Positions 1-12,399 of a stretch of DNA of 64,000 nucleotides are shown here, one piece after another. A program made the position numbers and the translations under genes. How positions within the stretch are numbered: position 1 is the first letter of the stretch; each line of letters begins with the position of its first letter. Location of the stretch: the NCBI RefSeq assembly GCF_040712315.1, contig NC_134020.1, forward strand, positions 45,183,751-45,247,750. The letters are read 5' to 3'. The DNA is from Castanea sativa. Its lineage: Eukaryota > Streptophyta > Magnoliopsida > Fagales > Fagaceae. Below the pieces are notes generated by a model that worked only from the letters and a program-made list of their open reading frames with translations, had not been told where the DNA came from and searched no databases.

Positions 1-1052
1 TTCCTCCTTAGTCCTGCATGCCATTGAAATCGAAGAGAAGAAGAGTTAGTGTTTATTTGGTTCATCACTGACTTGGTTTTTTTTCTTTCCCCCTCTTTTT
101 TACAAGTGTCTCTCTGCTGCAAAGATGACAACGAAGTTCAATCAGGGGATATATGCTAAGATAAGGGCCAAGAAGAACAAGCCCCTCTCCAACCTCAAGA
201 AGAGGGTGGTGCATGTCGTGGAGAAAGAGACTCCCGTCACGCCTGTTGCCTCCGTCCTTAGGGCTACGAGGGCTGCGTCTCCTGCCACCTTCATAGAAGA
301 AATCACTCCTCACCCAAAAGAAGCAGCAAGTGGTGGACAAGGGTAAAGAGAAGGCTGACTCACACTCGTCAAGCATCTGGAAAGACGCCAGCTTGGCGTT
401 GATAAGGGCGCAGGATGCCTTCACTGCTGAGGCCTTTACTGACGTGCCTTCCAATGAGATCATAAGTCGTCACATTCACAAGCTTGTCCAGGTGAAGTAC
501 TTGTATCACTTATTTTCCTCTCTTTTCCTCTTTTGCATAGATCTGAAAGTTAGGTGCTCTGTGAGATTTCCTTTTCAGGTACTGGGGGAAACCATCCACA
601 TTACATCGGAGTACCTGAGTCAGGAAGAGAAGGCCATGTTAGTAGGGTCCAAGGTAAAGGCCCTAGAGGCAAAGAATTCAAAACTGAGGAAGGGTCTCAT
701 TACTGCCATGGACGAGGCTAACACTGCCAAGGAAATGGCTAAGGTTTTGGCTAACGACCTAAGGGTTGAGAGGCAGTTAACCTTGGAGAAGGATGAAAAA
801 CTCCAAGCTACAAAAGAGAAGTTCAAGACCATTGCTACCAAGGCCGTTGAAGCTTTACAATAGACTGATGAGTACAACACTGTGCTCTTCAGTTGGTATT
901 ACAAGGGCTTTAAGCTCCTTCAGTGGTATCTCGTCAAGCACCCTACTGGCATGGACTTAGGAAGTCTGGACCTAGAGGAAGTAAACAAAGAGATGGAGTC
1001 AGACGAGGCTTCTCAGTCCGTTGCTGTTGCTCCTAAAAGGAATGCTCCATAG
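1..1052 (+). pseudogene. Antisense ORF of Tat-type gypsy element A (3' part, broken)
   Basis: This is the C-terminal part of the accessory ORF that lies opposite gag-pol in some Tat-lineage Ty3/gypsy elements; the 5' part is outside the window. A lysine-rich stretch starts at the ATG at 125, and a frameshift near 310-346 moves reading into the frame opened at 330. A GT-AG intron fits 492-578: the exon ends CTTGTCCAG, the intron starts GTGAAG and ends CTTTTCAG. The downstream exon is a charged, heptad-like coiled coil (about 600-860). A TAG at 861-863 interrupts it, and the frame then runs on to a stop at 1050-1052. The intron sits at the same place in the protein as the last intron of the antisense gene of element B. 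The protein's role is unknown. Confidence is moderate because of the decay and missing start. Confidence 0.6.
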
Positions 1053-1099
1053 CTCAATCCTACTGGTGGTAATGACACTGCTGCTTGAACCTGTCCAAT

Positions 1100-1100
1100 G

Positions 1101-1133
<33 letters not shown>

Positions 1134-1151
1134 GATTTTTTTTTTTTTTTT
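1100..1151. repeat. (CA)n-(TA)n microsatellite with poly-T
   Basis: About 12 CA units are followed by a few TA units and a run of 17 T. They lie just beyond the 3' end of the antisense ORF, in the non-coding part between the convergent ORFs of element A. Confidence 0.9.
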
Positions 1152-1432
1152 GGTGCCAATGTGATTTTGGTCTTCTAATTCCAAGACAATGATTTTTGCC
1201 CCGTGTTTTTTGGGGCTTTTAATTTCTATTTATGGACAAGATATTTTTATGCTATTGCTCATTTTCATACATTTTATGATTCTTTTCTTGTTATGCTTGA
1301 TGTATGTGACTAGTGCTTTTGCTAGAGTCTTTGTCCGCTTACCCCCGTCTATGGGTACTTAGTCACTTTTAGATGATTTACATCCTGCTGTTTAGTTAAC
1401 TTAGTCGGGGTTCTCGCCGTAGTTCTTTAAGC

Positions 1433-4400
1433 TCACAAGACATAAGGCAATTCCTTTGGCCATGCTTCCTTTGCTTGTTCCAGCCAGGCTTTGATGATCT
1501 TTAGTAGTGTTTGGTTCGTCACTTTCGTCTGTCCATTGGCTTGGGGATGTCCTAGAGATGAATTTGATTCAATGAATGGCTCCCAGTAGATGACTAACCA
1601 ATCTGATGTGCGAATCCTAATACGTGACTTGATCACCAACTTAAGAGGGATGTTGGCTACAAAGTTCTTCTGTTCATCACATGATGAAGATCATGAAGTT
1701 GCTTGGTCACAAAACCCTACGGTGTACAAACACAGCAGCTTCTTCAAGAAACAAAAGAACTAGGGCAAATTTTGTCTCTAGTCACAATTTGCATGAACAA
1801 AACTTTGCTCAATACTCGCGCAACCTTTGAAGGCCCTTAAATAATCCTTATATATGTTTAGGGTTGTGAGAAAAGAAAGCCCAAACATACATTCACGGAT
1901 TGGATAAAAATCAGAACTTAAAATTTGCTTTTCATAAATCTCGACAAATACCCTATCTATCGAGCAACTGTCAAGCCTCAGGCTGAAACAGCTCTTTTAA
2001 ACCTTGTAGATACTAGCTGTCGAGCTTTAAAATCCTGCACTTCAATACTTGAATCTTGGACAGACACGCATGGCTTTAACACTTGAAAATGAAACATTGT
2101 TTCTTGAAGTATTAAACACATCCTAGATCTACCCAAATACAAGTAAAGTGCATTTTGTCAAAGGATTAGCCAATTACATAAAATGTTGACATATGTTCCT
2201 AACATGAATCACATATGTCCTAACATACCTGATCAAATTCTCGGGGCCAAATGCCTCATTAGTCTCAGGTATTTCTACATTCTCTCCTCCTTTGCCTGAT
2301 ACTCTTCCTTTATCTGTCCCACGACCAACTTAGAATTGCTCTGGAGGAGCAAGTTTTTAGTGCCCAACGCCTTTCAGACCCTTAGTCCCATCAGTATTGC
2401 CTCGTACTTTGCTTCATTGGTGGTGGCGGGGAACTAAAGCTGAACTTCATATTTGAGCGTATCTCCTTTTAAGGTAATGATAATGACCCCTACTTTGCCC
2501 CTTTTTTCAAGTTAATGACCCGTTAGCCTAGATAGTCCCTCTATCCCCTTCGTCTAGTGCCTCGTCTTCGTCAGGGATCGTGAATTCGGGGATAAAGTCT
2601 ACTAGTTCTTTGTGCCTTGATAGTTATTCTGGGGTTGTACTCAATGTCAAACTGGCTAAGTTCGATTGCCCATTGAACCATTCTTCCTGCGGCCTTAGGC
2701 TTACTCATTGACTTCTTTATGGGTTGATCCATCATCACCTGGAAAGGATTCGCCTAAAAGTAGGGGCACAGCTTTCGTGAGGCTACAATCAAGGCAAATG
2801 CAATCTTCTAAATCTGTGGGTACTTTGCTTCAACTCCTTGGAAGGCTTGACTAGCATAGTAGACTGGGAGTTGTGTTCTATTCTCTTCCCGAATCAAGGT
2901 TGCACTCACGGCTGTAGCCGATACTGCTAAGTATAAGTATAGGTCTTCCCCGTCTTTGGACGGGCTCAAGAGAGATGGATTGCTCAAGTAGTATGTAAGG
3001 TCCTAGAGGGCCTTCTCACATTCCTCCGTCCAGGTGAATGCTTGCTTTAGAGTTTTGAAGAAAGACAGGTATTTATCTGTTGCCCTAGAGACGAACCTGT
3101 TGAGTACAGCTATCCTTCCTATTAGCTTATGGGCTTCTTTCTCCGTCTTTAGTGATGCCATCTCTAATATGGCTCGCACCTTTTTTGGGTTTGCCTCCAT
3201 CCCCTTCAAGGAAACCATGAACCCCAGAAATTTCCCCAATGCCATCTCGAAGGCGCACTTGTTGGGGTTTAGCTTCATCTGGTATTGTCTGATGGTAGTG
3301 AATGTCTCCTCGAGGTAGTCCAGGTGTACAGATTCTTCCTTGCTCTTGACGAGCATTTCATCTACGTATACCTCCATGTTTCTCCCAATTTGCTTACTGA
3401 ACATCCTGTTCAATAACCTCTAGTAGGTTGCTCTTACATTTTTTAGTCCAAAGGACATTACCTTGTAGGAGTAGAGCCCTTGGCTTATGATGAAGGAAGT
3501 TTTCTCCTGGTTTTCTTCTGACATCTTGATTTGGTTGTATCCCAAGAACGCATCCATGTATGTAAGGAGCTTGTGTCTAGCCGTGGAATCTACCAGCTAC
3601 TCTATTCTTGGCAGGGGGAAGTTGTCTTTCGGGTAAGCCTTGTTTAAATCTGTGAAGTCTACGCACATCCTCTACTTCCCTTTTGCCTTCTTTACCAGGA
3701 CATCGTTAGCTAGCTAGTTTGGATAATAGACCTCAAGAATGAAGTTTGCTGCCAACAATTTGTTTACCTCGTCCATGATTGCCTAGTTTCGTTAGGAGTA
3801 AAGACTCGTCGCCTCTACTAGATGGGCTTCTTCTCAGGATCTACATTCAGTTCGTGTTGGATGACCTCAGTTGCTATGCCTGGCATATCCTCATGATTCC
3901 GTATGAAGACATCCAAATTATCCTTAAGGAATTGGACTAATTTCTTCTTCATCTCTTCACTCAAAGTAGTCCCTATCCTTGTAGTCTTTGTTGGTGCCTC
4001 GTCTATCAGCTCCACGATTTCCAGGATTTCCATTTTTTCTTCTTCTTTCTCTTCAATCATCCACGTATGGTTCTCTTTTGCAGCTAACACTGCTTGGTAG
4101 CATTTCCTAGCCAGTACTTAATTTCCCTTTACTTCACCCACGCCATTCTCCATTGGGAACTTTGCCTTTAGGCAATAGGTGGAAGTGGCTGCCTTCTAGC
4201 GGTTGAGTGTGGGCCTTCCAATTATCATGTTGTACGAGGAAGGACAGTCTACCACCAAGAAGTCAAGCTAACGAGTTAACTATTGAGGGTAAGATCCTAC
4301 TGTGACTATCAATGTCACTATGCCTTTGGGATACACTCTATCTCCACTGAAGCTAACGAGGAGGGACTCAAAAGGTTGCAATCTTTCGGGATCTACCTTT

Positions 4401-5560
4401 AGCTGTTGGAATGCTGAGAGGTAGATGATGTCCATAGAGCTACCGTTGTCTATGAGGATCCTCCTAGTGTTGAACCCCTCCATCATGAGCATTATGACTA
4501 GGGGGTTATCATGTGGCTACTTTACCCCTCTAACATCTTCTTCTGAGAATATGATGTCCTTGTTCGTCCTTCTTTGTTTCAGGGGTGGTATCTTGTGGAT
4601 GTTATTTACCTGCCTCTATTACGCATTCTTGAGGGATTTGAAAGACCCACCTGTAGATGGTCCTCTTGTGATCGTCTTTATTTCCCTTATTGTGCTTTGT
4701 GGACGGTTGAACGAGTTGTCTTCATCCCTTGGAACAGCTTCGTTTTTATCCTTATTATCATTCCTGGATCTACTGGAGTCCCCCTTCTTCACAAACTTCT
4801 ATAACTTCCCTCTCTGAATGAGCTCTTCTATCTCTCTACAATATTCTGTGTAATGACCATGATCGTTGTGAAAACGGCAATACTTCTTCTTATCACACAC
4901 ATTAGGGGATGAGTGCAACAACCTTGACCATTTGAGGTAATGTTCTTCCTTAATCGGCTTTAAGATTTTGTCAAGGAGCATAATTAAAGGGGTAAATTTT
5001 ATCGTCCAAGGGGTTCTATCGTCTTTTCACTATTTCCTGTCAGTGCCTTGACGCTCCCCCCGTTCTCTTTTTTGTCCTATTTGGTCCTCTCCCTTTTCTT
5101 TTCTTTCCCTAGGCTTCTCTTTGTCCCTTATCATTGCTAAGGCATCTTCGGCTTTCATATACTTCTGTGCTTTCAAGAGAATTTTCGCTATCGTCCAAGG
5201 AAGGCTCTTCGCGAGTGCGACCACGAACTCTCTAGACTTTAATCCGCCTTTTAAGGTCATTAGCTGCACTTTGTCATCTGCTTTATCTACCTTTAACATT
5301 TCTTTGGTAAAACGCTTCACATATAACCTCAGGGTCTCCTTCTCTCCCTGCCTGATCATGAGCAGGTGGTCTGCAAGGGGCTGTTGGAGGCCCAAAGTTG
5401 TCTTGAAGGTGTTGAGGTGATCCAAAGGGTCTTTTAGACCATCGAATTGCTTGAGTTGTGGGAGACGGAACTTTGAAGGCATTGGGCACTCTAGGACCGC
5501 TGTTGTAAAGGGCGAGTTTGTCCTCCTGACCATCCTCTTTAGGCTTCGATCCATTTTTCC
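1433..5560 (-). pseudogene. Gag-pol polyprotein remnant of gypsy element A
   Basis: Translated minus-strand blocks in order are: gag (5554-5030, with a charged tail) and a gag zinc-knuckle block (4981-4799, CRFHNDHGH). They are followed by aspartic protease (4492-4280, with LIDNGSS), RT N-terminal part (4090-3818), RT core and thumb (3413-3003, where the usual YVDD reads YVDE), RNase H (about 2950-2230) and the distal integrase core (1639-1433, with GHPQANGQ). Many stops and frameshifts separate the blocks. The integrase N-terminus and much of its core are absent next to the LTR fragment at 1588-2225. The order protease-RT-RNase H-integrase is Ty3/gypsy. It cannot make a functional polyprotein. 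Confidence 0.85.
1588..2225 (-). mobile_element. Truncated LTR of the element E copia family
   Basis: The sequence matches the distal part of the solo LTR at 11232-12256, reading the same way and ending in the same CACATATGTCCTAACA. It lacks the first roughly 360 bp of that LTR. It interrupts element A: integrase sequence lies on its left and RNase H on its right, with the intervening integrase sequence missing. This suggests a deletion accompanied or followed the insertion. Confidence 0.75.
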
Positions 5561-5667
5561 CTTATTGCAAGGCTAATACTACAAAATCTTGCGGCGTGCT
5601 GGACTCCATTTGGACTCTAGAGTTGAATGGAATTGAGCTCTTAAACCTAAGTGCAAAATTGTCGTTT

Positions 5668-5684
5668 CCATAGACGGCGCCAAA
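5668..5684 (-). other. Primer binding site of element A
   Basis: On the minus strand this reads TTTGGCGCCGTCTATGG directly after the LTR end. It has the same core as the site in element B and resembles the TGGCGCCG type of tRNA-complementary primer site in plant Tat elements. The tRNA species is not assigned here. Confidence 0.7.
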
Positions 5685-5685
5685 C

Positions 5686-6175
5686 TGATGATGTTGAGAT
5701 CGTCAGTCAAGTAGGTTCGTCCAGACAAGTTAGCACGGACTTCGTCTCTATACATGCAAGAGTAAGAATAAAATCCTCTCTAAGTGGCCATCGGTATGGT
5801 GTCGGTCACGGAATCTCTGATGGTAAAGTCAGAGACTAGAAATGGTAGATAGGGCTTATAAGAACTAGAGCAAATAGAGCATTTCAGCGAGTGTGTATGT
5901 ATGTACCTTCTTTGGCTCTGAGATGTGTCTTATATACATTCTCATTCTTTCTAGCCATTGTACGCTATTCATGGTGGTATAATCGCTTCTTTTGTAACGC
6001 CTCTAGGCTCATTCAATGTGGGCTTTGATGGGTCTCCAACGGTCTTCTTGGCCGATTGGTTGTCTGAGGCATTGAATGCTGCTCTTTATAGTGCTTCTAC
6101 CATCGTCCATGCTGAGGTGGGATGGACGATGGTACTTGATGGGCTCGTCTGGACTGATATTTACTAGGTCTATCA
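5686..6175 (-). repeat. 5' LTR of gypsy element A
   Basis: The LTR begins TGATGATG next to the primer site, like the LTR of element B (TGATGAG/TGATGAA). It contains GTCCA/CGTC-rich motifs. The outer end, placed at TATCA near 6175, is a guess because the matching LTR is outside the window. Confidence 0.55.
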
Positions 6176-6717
6176 GTTATATTACCCAAAAACTTGTTAT
6201 TAAATTGTTGATAGCTTTGCAATGAAATCTGCTATCTTGGCTTTCAACAAGCTTACTGGCATCATAACTTGACTTTGGAACTATGGGTAGAGCTAGACTA
6301 TTATTCTCAAGATGGAAGGAATGCTAGGCGAAGTACTTTCCTCTTTATTCCTACCTTTCCCGCTGCGACCTTCACTGCTCAAACTCCTTATTCTGGCATA
6401 TTTTAAGAATCTCACCGTTGAATTACATGTTCTATATGGGCTTAACATGCATAACAATTTTCATGCCAATCGGATGTTATTTACCATGTGATCCATAAAC
6501 TCATCTTTTATGAATAAATATAAACTACAAAATCTTGAATTTAAACAATTAATTGATAACATGACTATTAATCTTTGATCACCATGAAATTTTGTGAGCA
6601 TGGAGAGAATATGAATATAATGTAATCCAATGGTAGATTTGTCGGAATTCGTATCTAATAATAAGTTATTGAGTGGTGTAATATCACTTAGAGTCACACC
6701 AGGTGTAATGTGAACCC

Positions 6718-6776
<59 letters not shown>

Positions 6777-7042
6777 TGTATGTATGTATGTATGTATATC
6801 TTTATATGTGAAATTTCAAGAAGAAGACTACATATATTTTGTGTTGAATATATAATTAATAGTTTGGAAAAAATCTATAGGCATAACAAAATCTTACAAC
6901 ATTTTTCACAACATCTTCGTTTTGAGTTATGGCCAAGGGAGTCAATTTCATATCATAGGTAGTTTCGATTTGGCCAAGGGAATAAAATATTTCAATTCTA
7001 GTTGATACAAATGTTCTATTTCGGGATTACCGCTATTTATAT
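6176..7042. other. Intergenic sequence, no gene recognised
   Basis: AT-rich sequence between element A and element C with no coherent ORF or recognised repeat apart from the microsatellite at 6721-6796. Confidence 0.6.
6721..6796. repeat. (TA)n-(TATG)n compound microsatellite
   Basis: Fifteen TA units run directly into about twelve TATG units. Confidence 0.95.
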
Positions 7043-7911
7043 TGTTAGGTTCTAAATATTTAGGATTAAATGTTTTGATTCTTATTTTGTGTATGTTGGC
7101 AAACCGTGAACAAAAACATGTCTAGATTAGGGGTTAGACATAGCTCAAGATTGTACAAATCAAGATTCAAGAACATTAAAGTTGTAGAAAGGAGAGTTCA
7201 AATTCTGTGAAGCTCGACCGATCGAAAATTACACTCAACCGATCGAAAATCGCAGATAAGTCAGTTCTGTAGAATTTAAATTAGGCTTAAGCCCGCAAAA
7301 GCATTTAGGGTTTTAGTCCAACATTGAAAGGTATAAAAGGAAAACCATAATTATGTTTTAGAAGCCCTTGAAAGACTTGTGAGTTACTCCTATGAGATTT
7401 GAGAGTTTACTGTACTTTCTAACTCTACAAGTGTCTACCAAAACAAGATCTACAATCAAGAACTCGTGGGAACAAGTTACTGCATAAAGATCTACTACTG
7501 ATGGCAGTTTGAAACCTTTGGGTGATATCTCAAAGTCACAAACGGGAAGTTTGGTTTTAGTAAATCCAAGATAGAACAGTCCGTGGGGTCGGAGCTACAC
7601 GTGGTCGTGTTAGTAAGTCTTACTTGAGGTAGTTTTAGATTTAGGGTTTAAATCTATTGTCATCTTCCATTCTATCATAGTGAATTTTTTACCTTGAGGA
7701 TAGCTAGGTTAAATCCTCTCTAGGTTTTTACCTTGAAATAGCTGGTTTCATTGGTTTTCCTAGGTAATCATATCATTGTCTTCTTTATTTTCTGCACTAT
7801 ATGATATAATTATATGTGTTTAACCTAGATCTCATAATTAACCTAAGTAACTACTTGGCTAATTCAATAGGTTAAACTAATCTAGTTTTAAGTGGTTTAA
7901 ACAAACAAACA
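7043..7911 (+). repeat. 5' LTR of copia element C
   Basis: Begins TGTTAGG and ends AAACAAACA. It shares extended similarity with 12400-13229. It contains repeated CCGATCGAAAAT motifs near 7210-7250. Confidence 0.92.
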
Positions 7912-7913
7912 AG

Positions 7914-7925
7914 TGGTATTAGAGT
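7914..7925 (+). other. Primer binding site of element C
   Basis: TGGTATTAGAGT lies two bases after the LTR. It is a slightly mutated form of the TGGTATCAGAGC site complementary to initiator tRNA-Met, used by many plant copia elements. Confidence 0.8.
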
Positions 7926-8059
7926 GAGGTTAGCTCTTGATTAGGTAGCTTTAGCTTGAGTTGATCCTTGACTCCGACTATTGTGGATTCTCATTTCTTT
8001 CCTTTCAATTCAATTAGATTGAAAATTTAATCTTTTTTATCTTGGACTGTAAGGCTAAC

Positions 8060-10918
8060 GAATTGTGCTAATCCTATTCTTAAATACCTTGGTATAACTA
8101 CTAGTTGTAATAATTATGTCTGTTATATTGCTCTACCTACCTTAAAAGTACGTGATACTTGTTTGTGGTATTTGGATAGTGGTTGTTCTAGGCACATGAC
8201 AGGTAACAAAGCTTTGTTCAAGACCCTTTCTGAAGGAAAGATAGGAATTGTCACATTTGGAGATGGAAGCAAATTAGTCATTCATGGCATTGGCACAATA
8301 GATATACCCGGGTTACCAGTCTTTGAAGATGTGTCGCATGTGGATAGGTTAAAGGCAAATCTACTGAGTATCAGTCAAATTTGTGATAATGGACTGAATG
8401 CACTATTCACCAAGTATGAATGTGAGATACTGGATGACGTAGGTGACTGCATCTTTGTTGGAATAAGGACTACTGATAACTACTATGGCATAATGCCAGG
8501 CATCAATCACAAGTGCTATAGTATGAAGATCAATCAAGTGGACTTATGGCATCAACGGTTAGGACATGCTAGTCACAAAAAAATTGAAAAGATCTCTAAC
8601 TGTGAGGCAATTTTAGGTTTACCAAAATTCGAGAAGATAGATAAAAGTGTCTATGGACCATGTCAAGTTGGTAAGCAAGTGAAATCTCAACATCCAACAA
8701 TTAGTGAGGTTTAGACTTCCAAATCATTAGAGTTACTACACATTGATCTAATGGGCCCAACCAGATTTCAAAGTAAAGGAGGGATGAAGTCTTATTAGTT
8801 GTGGTAGATGACTTCACTCTATTCACTTGGGTAATTCTTCTAAGAGATAAATCTGAAGCACTTGAAAAGATGATATTTTATACAAAAAACTTCAAGTTAA
8901 GAAGAATGCTATGGTTGCTTGCATCAAAAGTGATCATGGAAGAGAGTTTCAAAACTCTAAGCTCAGTTCATTTTGCAATGATCAAGGAACTAAGTAAGAA
9001 TTCTCTGACACCTCAGCTGCATGGAGTAGTGGAAAGGAAGAATAGAGTGATTCAAGAAATGGCTAGAGTCATGTTGAATAACAAAAGCATGACCAAGTCA
9101 TTATGGGGAGAAGCTCTAAACACTGAATGTCACATTCTAAACAAAGTATTCTTTCAACCCGATACCAAGAAAACTTGATATGAACTCTGGAGAGGGAAAA
9201 AGCCTATAGTGAAATACTTCAAAATATTTGGTAGTGAGTGCTACATTCTTCAAGATCGTGAGAATCTTGAGAAGTTTGATGCTAAAAGTGATAAAGGGAT
9301 CTTTCTTGGCTACTCTACATCAAGCAAAGCTTATAGAGTGTACAATCTTAGTACCAAAACAGTGATGGAATCAGCAAATGTGGTGATAAATGATGAACAG
9401 AGTACTAAAGATTATTTTAAAGTGATTCAAGAAACCCAAAACTATCACACTGATAGTGAAGACACTCTACCCAAGGAGTATGTCAGTAGGCCTGATGACC
9501 AAGAATTACAAATTCTAAATGATACAGTGTTAGAACCTACAACACTTGTTCTTTAAAGGATACAAGAACAAGGTGAGGGAAGTACTCTTATTGGGCAGAC
9601 CAGCACATCAACATTGTTGGTAAAAGGTCCATTTGCTGGGTTAAGTTAAATCACCCTATTTTCAACATCTTGGGAAGCTTAAATGATAATATGTGGCTAA
9701 GATCAAAAGCATTAAATGTAATCACTCACTCTTGTTATTTGTTTCAAATAGAACCCAAGAAAGTTTATGAACATCTTGAAGATTCTAATTGGATAAACTC
9801 CATGCATGAAGAACTTCATCAATTTGTTTGGAATGATGTGTGGGAATTGGTTCCTAGACCACAAGGAATTTGGTATGACAGGCTAATTTCTTATCTTACA
9901 TAAAATGAATTTAAAAGAGGAAATGCAGATAATACTCTTTTTATTTAGAAAGATAAGAAACATTTTGTTGTGGCACAAGTCTATGTGGATGATATTGTCT
10001 TTGGCTTTACTAATGAAAATCTTGCCAAGTCTTTTGCTAATGAAATGAAGAAGGAGATGAGCATGGTGGGCGGACTTACCTACTTCTTAGGACTTCAAGT
10101 AAAGCAAACTGACAAAGGAATCTACATCAACCAAGCAAAATATGCCAAAAATCTTGTAAAGAGATTTGGATTGGAGAATGCATAATATGCTAGAACACCA
10201 ATGGTCACTAGCACAAAATTGGGGATTGATCCATCAGGTCATCTTGTTGACATTACTTTACATAGAAGCATGATTGGTTGTTTGTTGTATCTTACTGCTA
10301 GTCATTCTAATATATCTTTTAGTGTTGGTGTTCGTGCTAAATTTCAAGCTAATCCTAAAATATCACATTTAACTGTTGTTAAAAGAATAATTAAATATGT
10401 GAATGGGACTAGTGATTTTGGTTTGTTCTTTAGCAAAGAGTCAAATGTGTCCCTTGTTAGATATTCTGATGCTGATTGGATTGGAAATGCTGATGATAAA
10501 AAAACCCCTACTAGATGGTGTTTTTATGTTGGAACAAATTTAGTTGCTTGGATGAGCAAGAAACAAAGTTCAGTCTTTTTGTCAACTGTAGAAGCCAAAT
10601 GTATTGCTACAGGAAGTTTTCGCTCACAGCTTCTATGGATGAAAAAGTCGTTAGGTGATTATGGCATATCACAGGATACTATAATTGTGTATTGTGATAA
10701 CTCGAGTGCTATTGTTATCTCTAAGAATCCAGTTCAACACTCTAGGACTAAACACATAGAGATTAAATATCACTTTATTAGAGATCTTGTGGAGAGAAAA
10801 AATGTTGCTCTTGAATATATCCATACTAAGCATCAGAATGCTAACATCTTTACCAAATCTCTTGATAGAAGTAAATTTAAGTCTCTTCATCAAGTGATTG
10901 GCGTTATCACATATCCCT
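8060..10918 (+). pseudogene. Copia pol remnant: protease, integrase, RT (half deleted), RNase H
   Basis: Blocks in order are: aspartic protease (8163 on, WYLDSGCSRHMTG with the DSG catalytic motif), integrase zinc-binding region (about 8540-8680, LWHQRLGHAS) and integrase core (8740-9170). A linker follows (9209-9556, KYFKIFGSECYI), then the C-terminal half of RT (from 9870, YVDDIVFG) and RNase H (10201-10918). At about 9868 the sequence jumps from the start of RT (WELVPRPQGI) straight to WYDRL, so the N-terminal palm and fingers are deleted. Stops lie at 8713, 9176, 9554 and 9901, among others. The pol order integrase before RT shows it is Ty1/copia. It cannot encode an active enzyme set. 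Confidence 0.9.
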
Positions 10919-11231
10919 AGGTTATCCTAAATACATGGTCCTCGTGCTATATCTCTCATTTCTTTGGACTAAAATGTTTTTGCTTAGGATTTTTTTTTTT
11001 TTTTTTGCATTTCATTCTAGGGTTGATTAGAATGTTTTTATGTTTTATTTATAAAAAAAATAGAAAATTTCAACAAAAAAAAAAATTTGTGTATTGCACA
11101 CCACTAAATGTGTATTCATAAGGATGACCTATGAAATTTACGTTATATGACAGTGTACCTTGTTTAGCTTTGATGAGCTATTTTCTATACTTTTTTAGTT
11201 TGTGCTATGTAGTGCTTAATTGTGTGAGTTG

Positions 11232-12256
11232 TGATAGGCCAAAAACGTATTGACCCCTTGTGATGGATTAATTAATTAATTAGCCAAGTTCAATTAATTA
11301 ACCAATTTAACATGCAAAGCGTGGTAGCACAAACAAATCACCAATAAACTAAAGTATGCAGCGAAAAATAAATAACACGGTGATTTGTTTACAAATGGGG
11401 AAAACCTACACGGCAAAAACTCCACCAGGTGATTTTAAGGTCACCACTCTCAAAACTCCACTATTATCACAACAAACGGTTACAAGTAAAGGAATCCCAA
11501 GTACCTTAGCAACCTACAGTTGAACCCTTACCCCAATACCCAATTGGACTTGTTCTGTAGTGACAATTTCTCCTTTTGATGCATGGCTCCTAAGTACGTG
11601 ACTAACCAATTGCGCGGATCCCAGTACGCGACTTCAATCACCAACTAGAGAAGATTTGTTGGCTGCAAAGTTCTTCAATTCATCCAAACGATGAAGATCA
11701 AGAAGATGCTTGGTTACAAAACCCTACGGTGCAAAGACACAGCAACTTCTTCACAAGAGAGATGAACTAGGGCAAGAACTTCGTCTTAAGTTACAATTTG
11801 CATGAACAAGGAATTCTCAATGCTTGTGCAACTTGCCACACTTTGACGGCCCTCAAAATAATCCTTTTATATGTCTAGGGTTAGGAGAAAAGAAAGCCTA
11901 AAGACACATCCACGGATTAGAGTTAAAACAAAACTAGGAATCTGTTTTTCTTAAATCTCGACAGCTAGAGCTGTCGAGGTGCTGTTAAGCCTCGGGGCTA
12001 GAACAGCTTCTTAAAGCTCGATAGATGTAGCTGTCGAACCAACTGTCGAGCTTTAATGAAAAGCACTTCTCAACTTGTTTCTTGGACAGACTTGCATGGC
12101 TTTAACACTTGATCTTGAAACCTTGTTTCTTGAAGCATTAACCTCATCCTAAATCTACCCAATTACAAGTAAAGTGCGTTTTGACAAAGGATTAGCCAAT
12201 TACATAAATAATGAATGACAAATGTTCTAAACAAGTGAAACACATATGTCCTAACA
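11232..12256 (-). mobile_element. Solo LTR of the element E copia family, AGTTG target duplication
   Basis: It starts TGATAGGCC and ends CCTAACA, and reads as the reverse complement of the LTRs of element E (37402-38359 and 44064-45055). A perfect 5-bp duplication AGTTG lies at 11227-11231 and 12257-12261, and there is no internal region. This is the product expected from recombination between the two LTRs of a full element that had inserted into element C. Confidence 0.92.
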
Positions 12257-12399
12257 AGTTGTTTATAGTATTTAAATAAACGATCTTGATTATGATGTCA
12301 CATATTTTGATCATAATGACTAGAAAATTCTAGGAGAGTTCTTGAGTTGAGCAAATCATTTTTATGTATGTTTTGTCACAGATTGCCAAAGGGGGAGAT

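Larger units (their letters stand above)
1..6175 (-). mobile_element. Ty3/gypsy Tat-type LTR retrotransposon A, decayed, left end outside window
   Basis: The gag-pol direction is minus: gag at the high-coordinate end, then protease, RT, RNase H and an integrase remnant, with an antisense ORF on the plus strand at the low end. This is the same layout as the intact element B at 53772-63462. The 5' LTR lies at 5686 to about 6175 and is followed by a primer-binding-like site. The 3' LTR must lie left of position 1. An LTR fragment of the element E family sits inside, between RNase H and integrase. The right limit is an estimate. Confidence 0.75.

Noticed and set aside
1..120. Possible 3' LTR of element A at the window edge
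   Set aside because: No similarity to 5686-6175 was seen; this part looks like intron or exon of the antisense gene.
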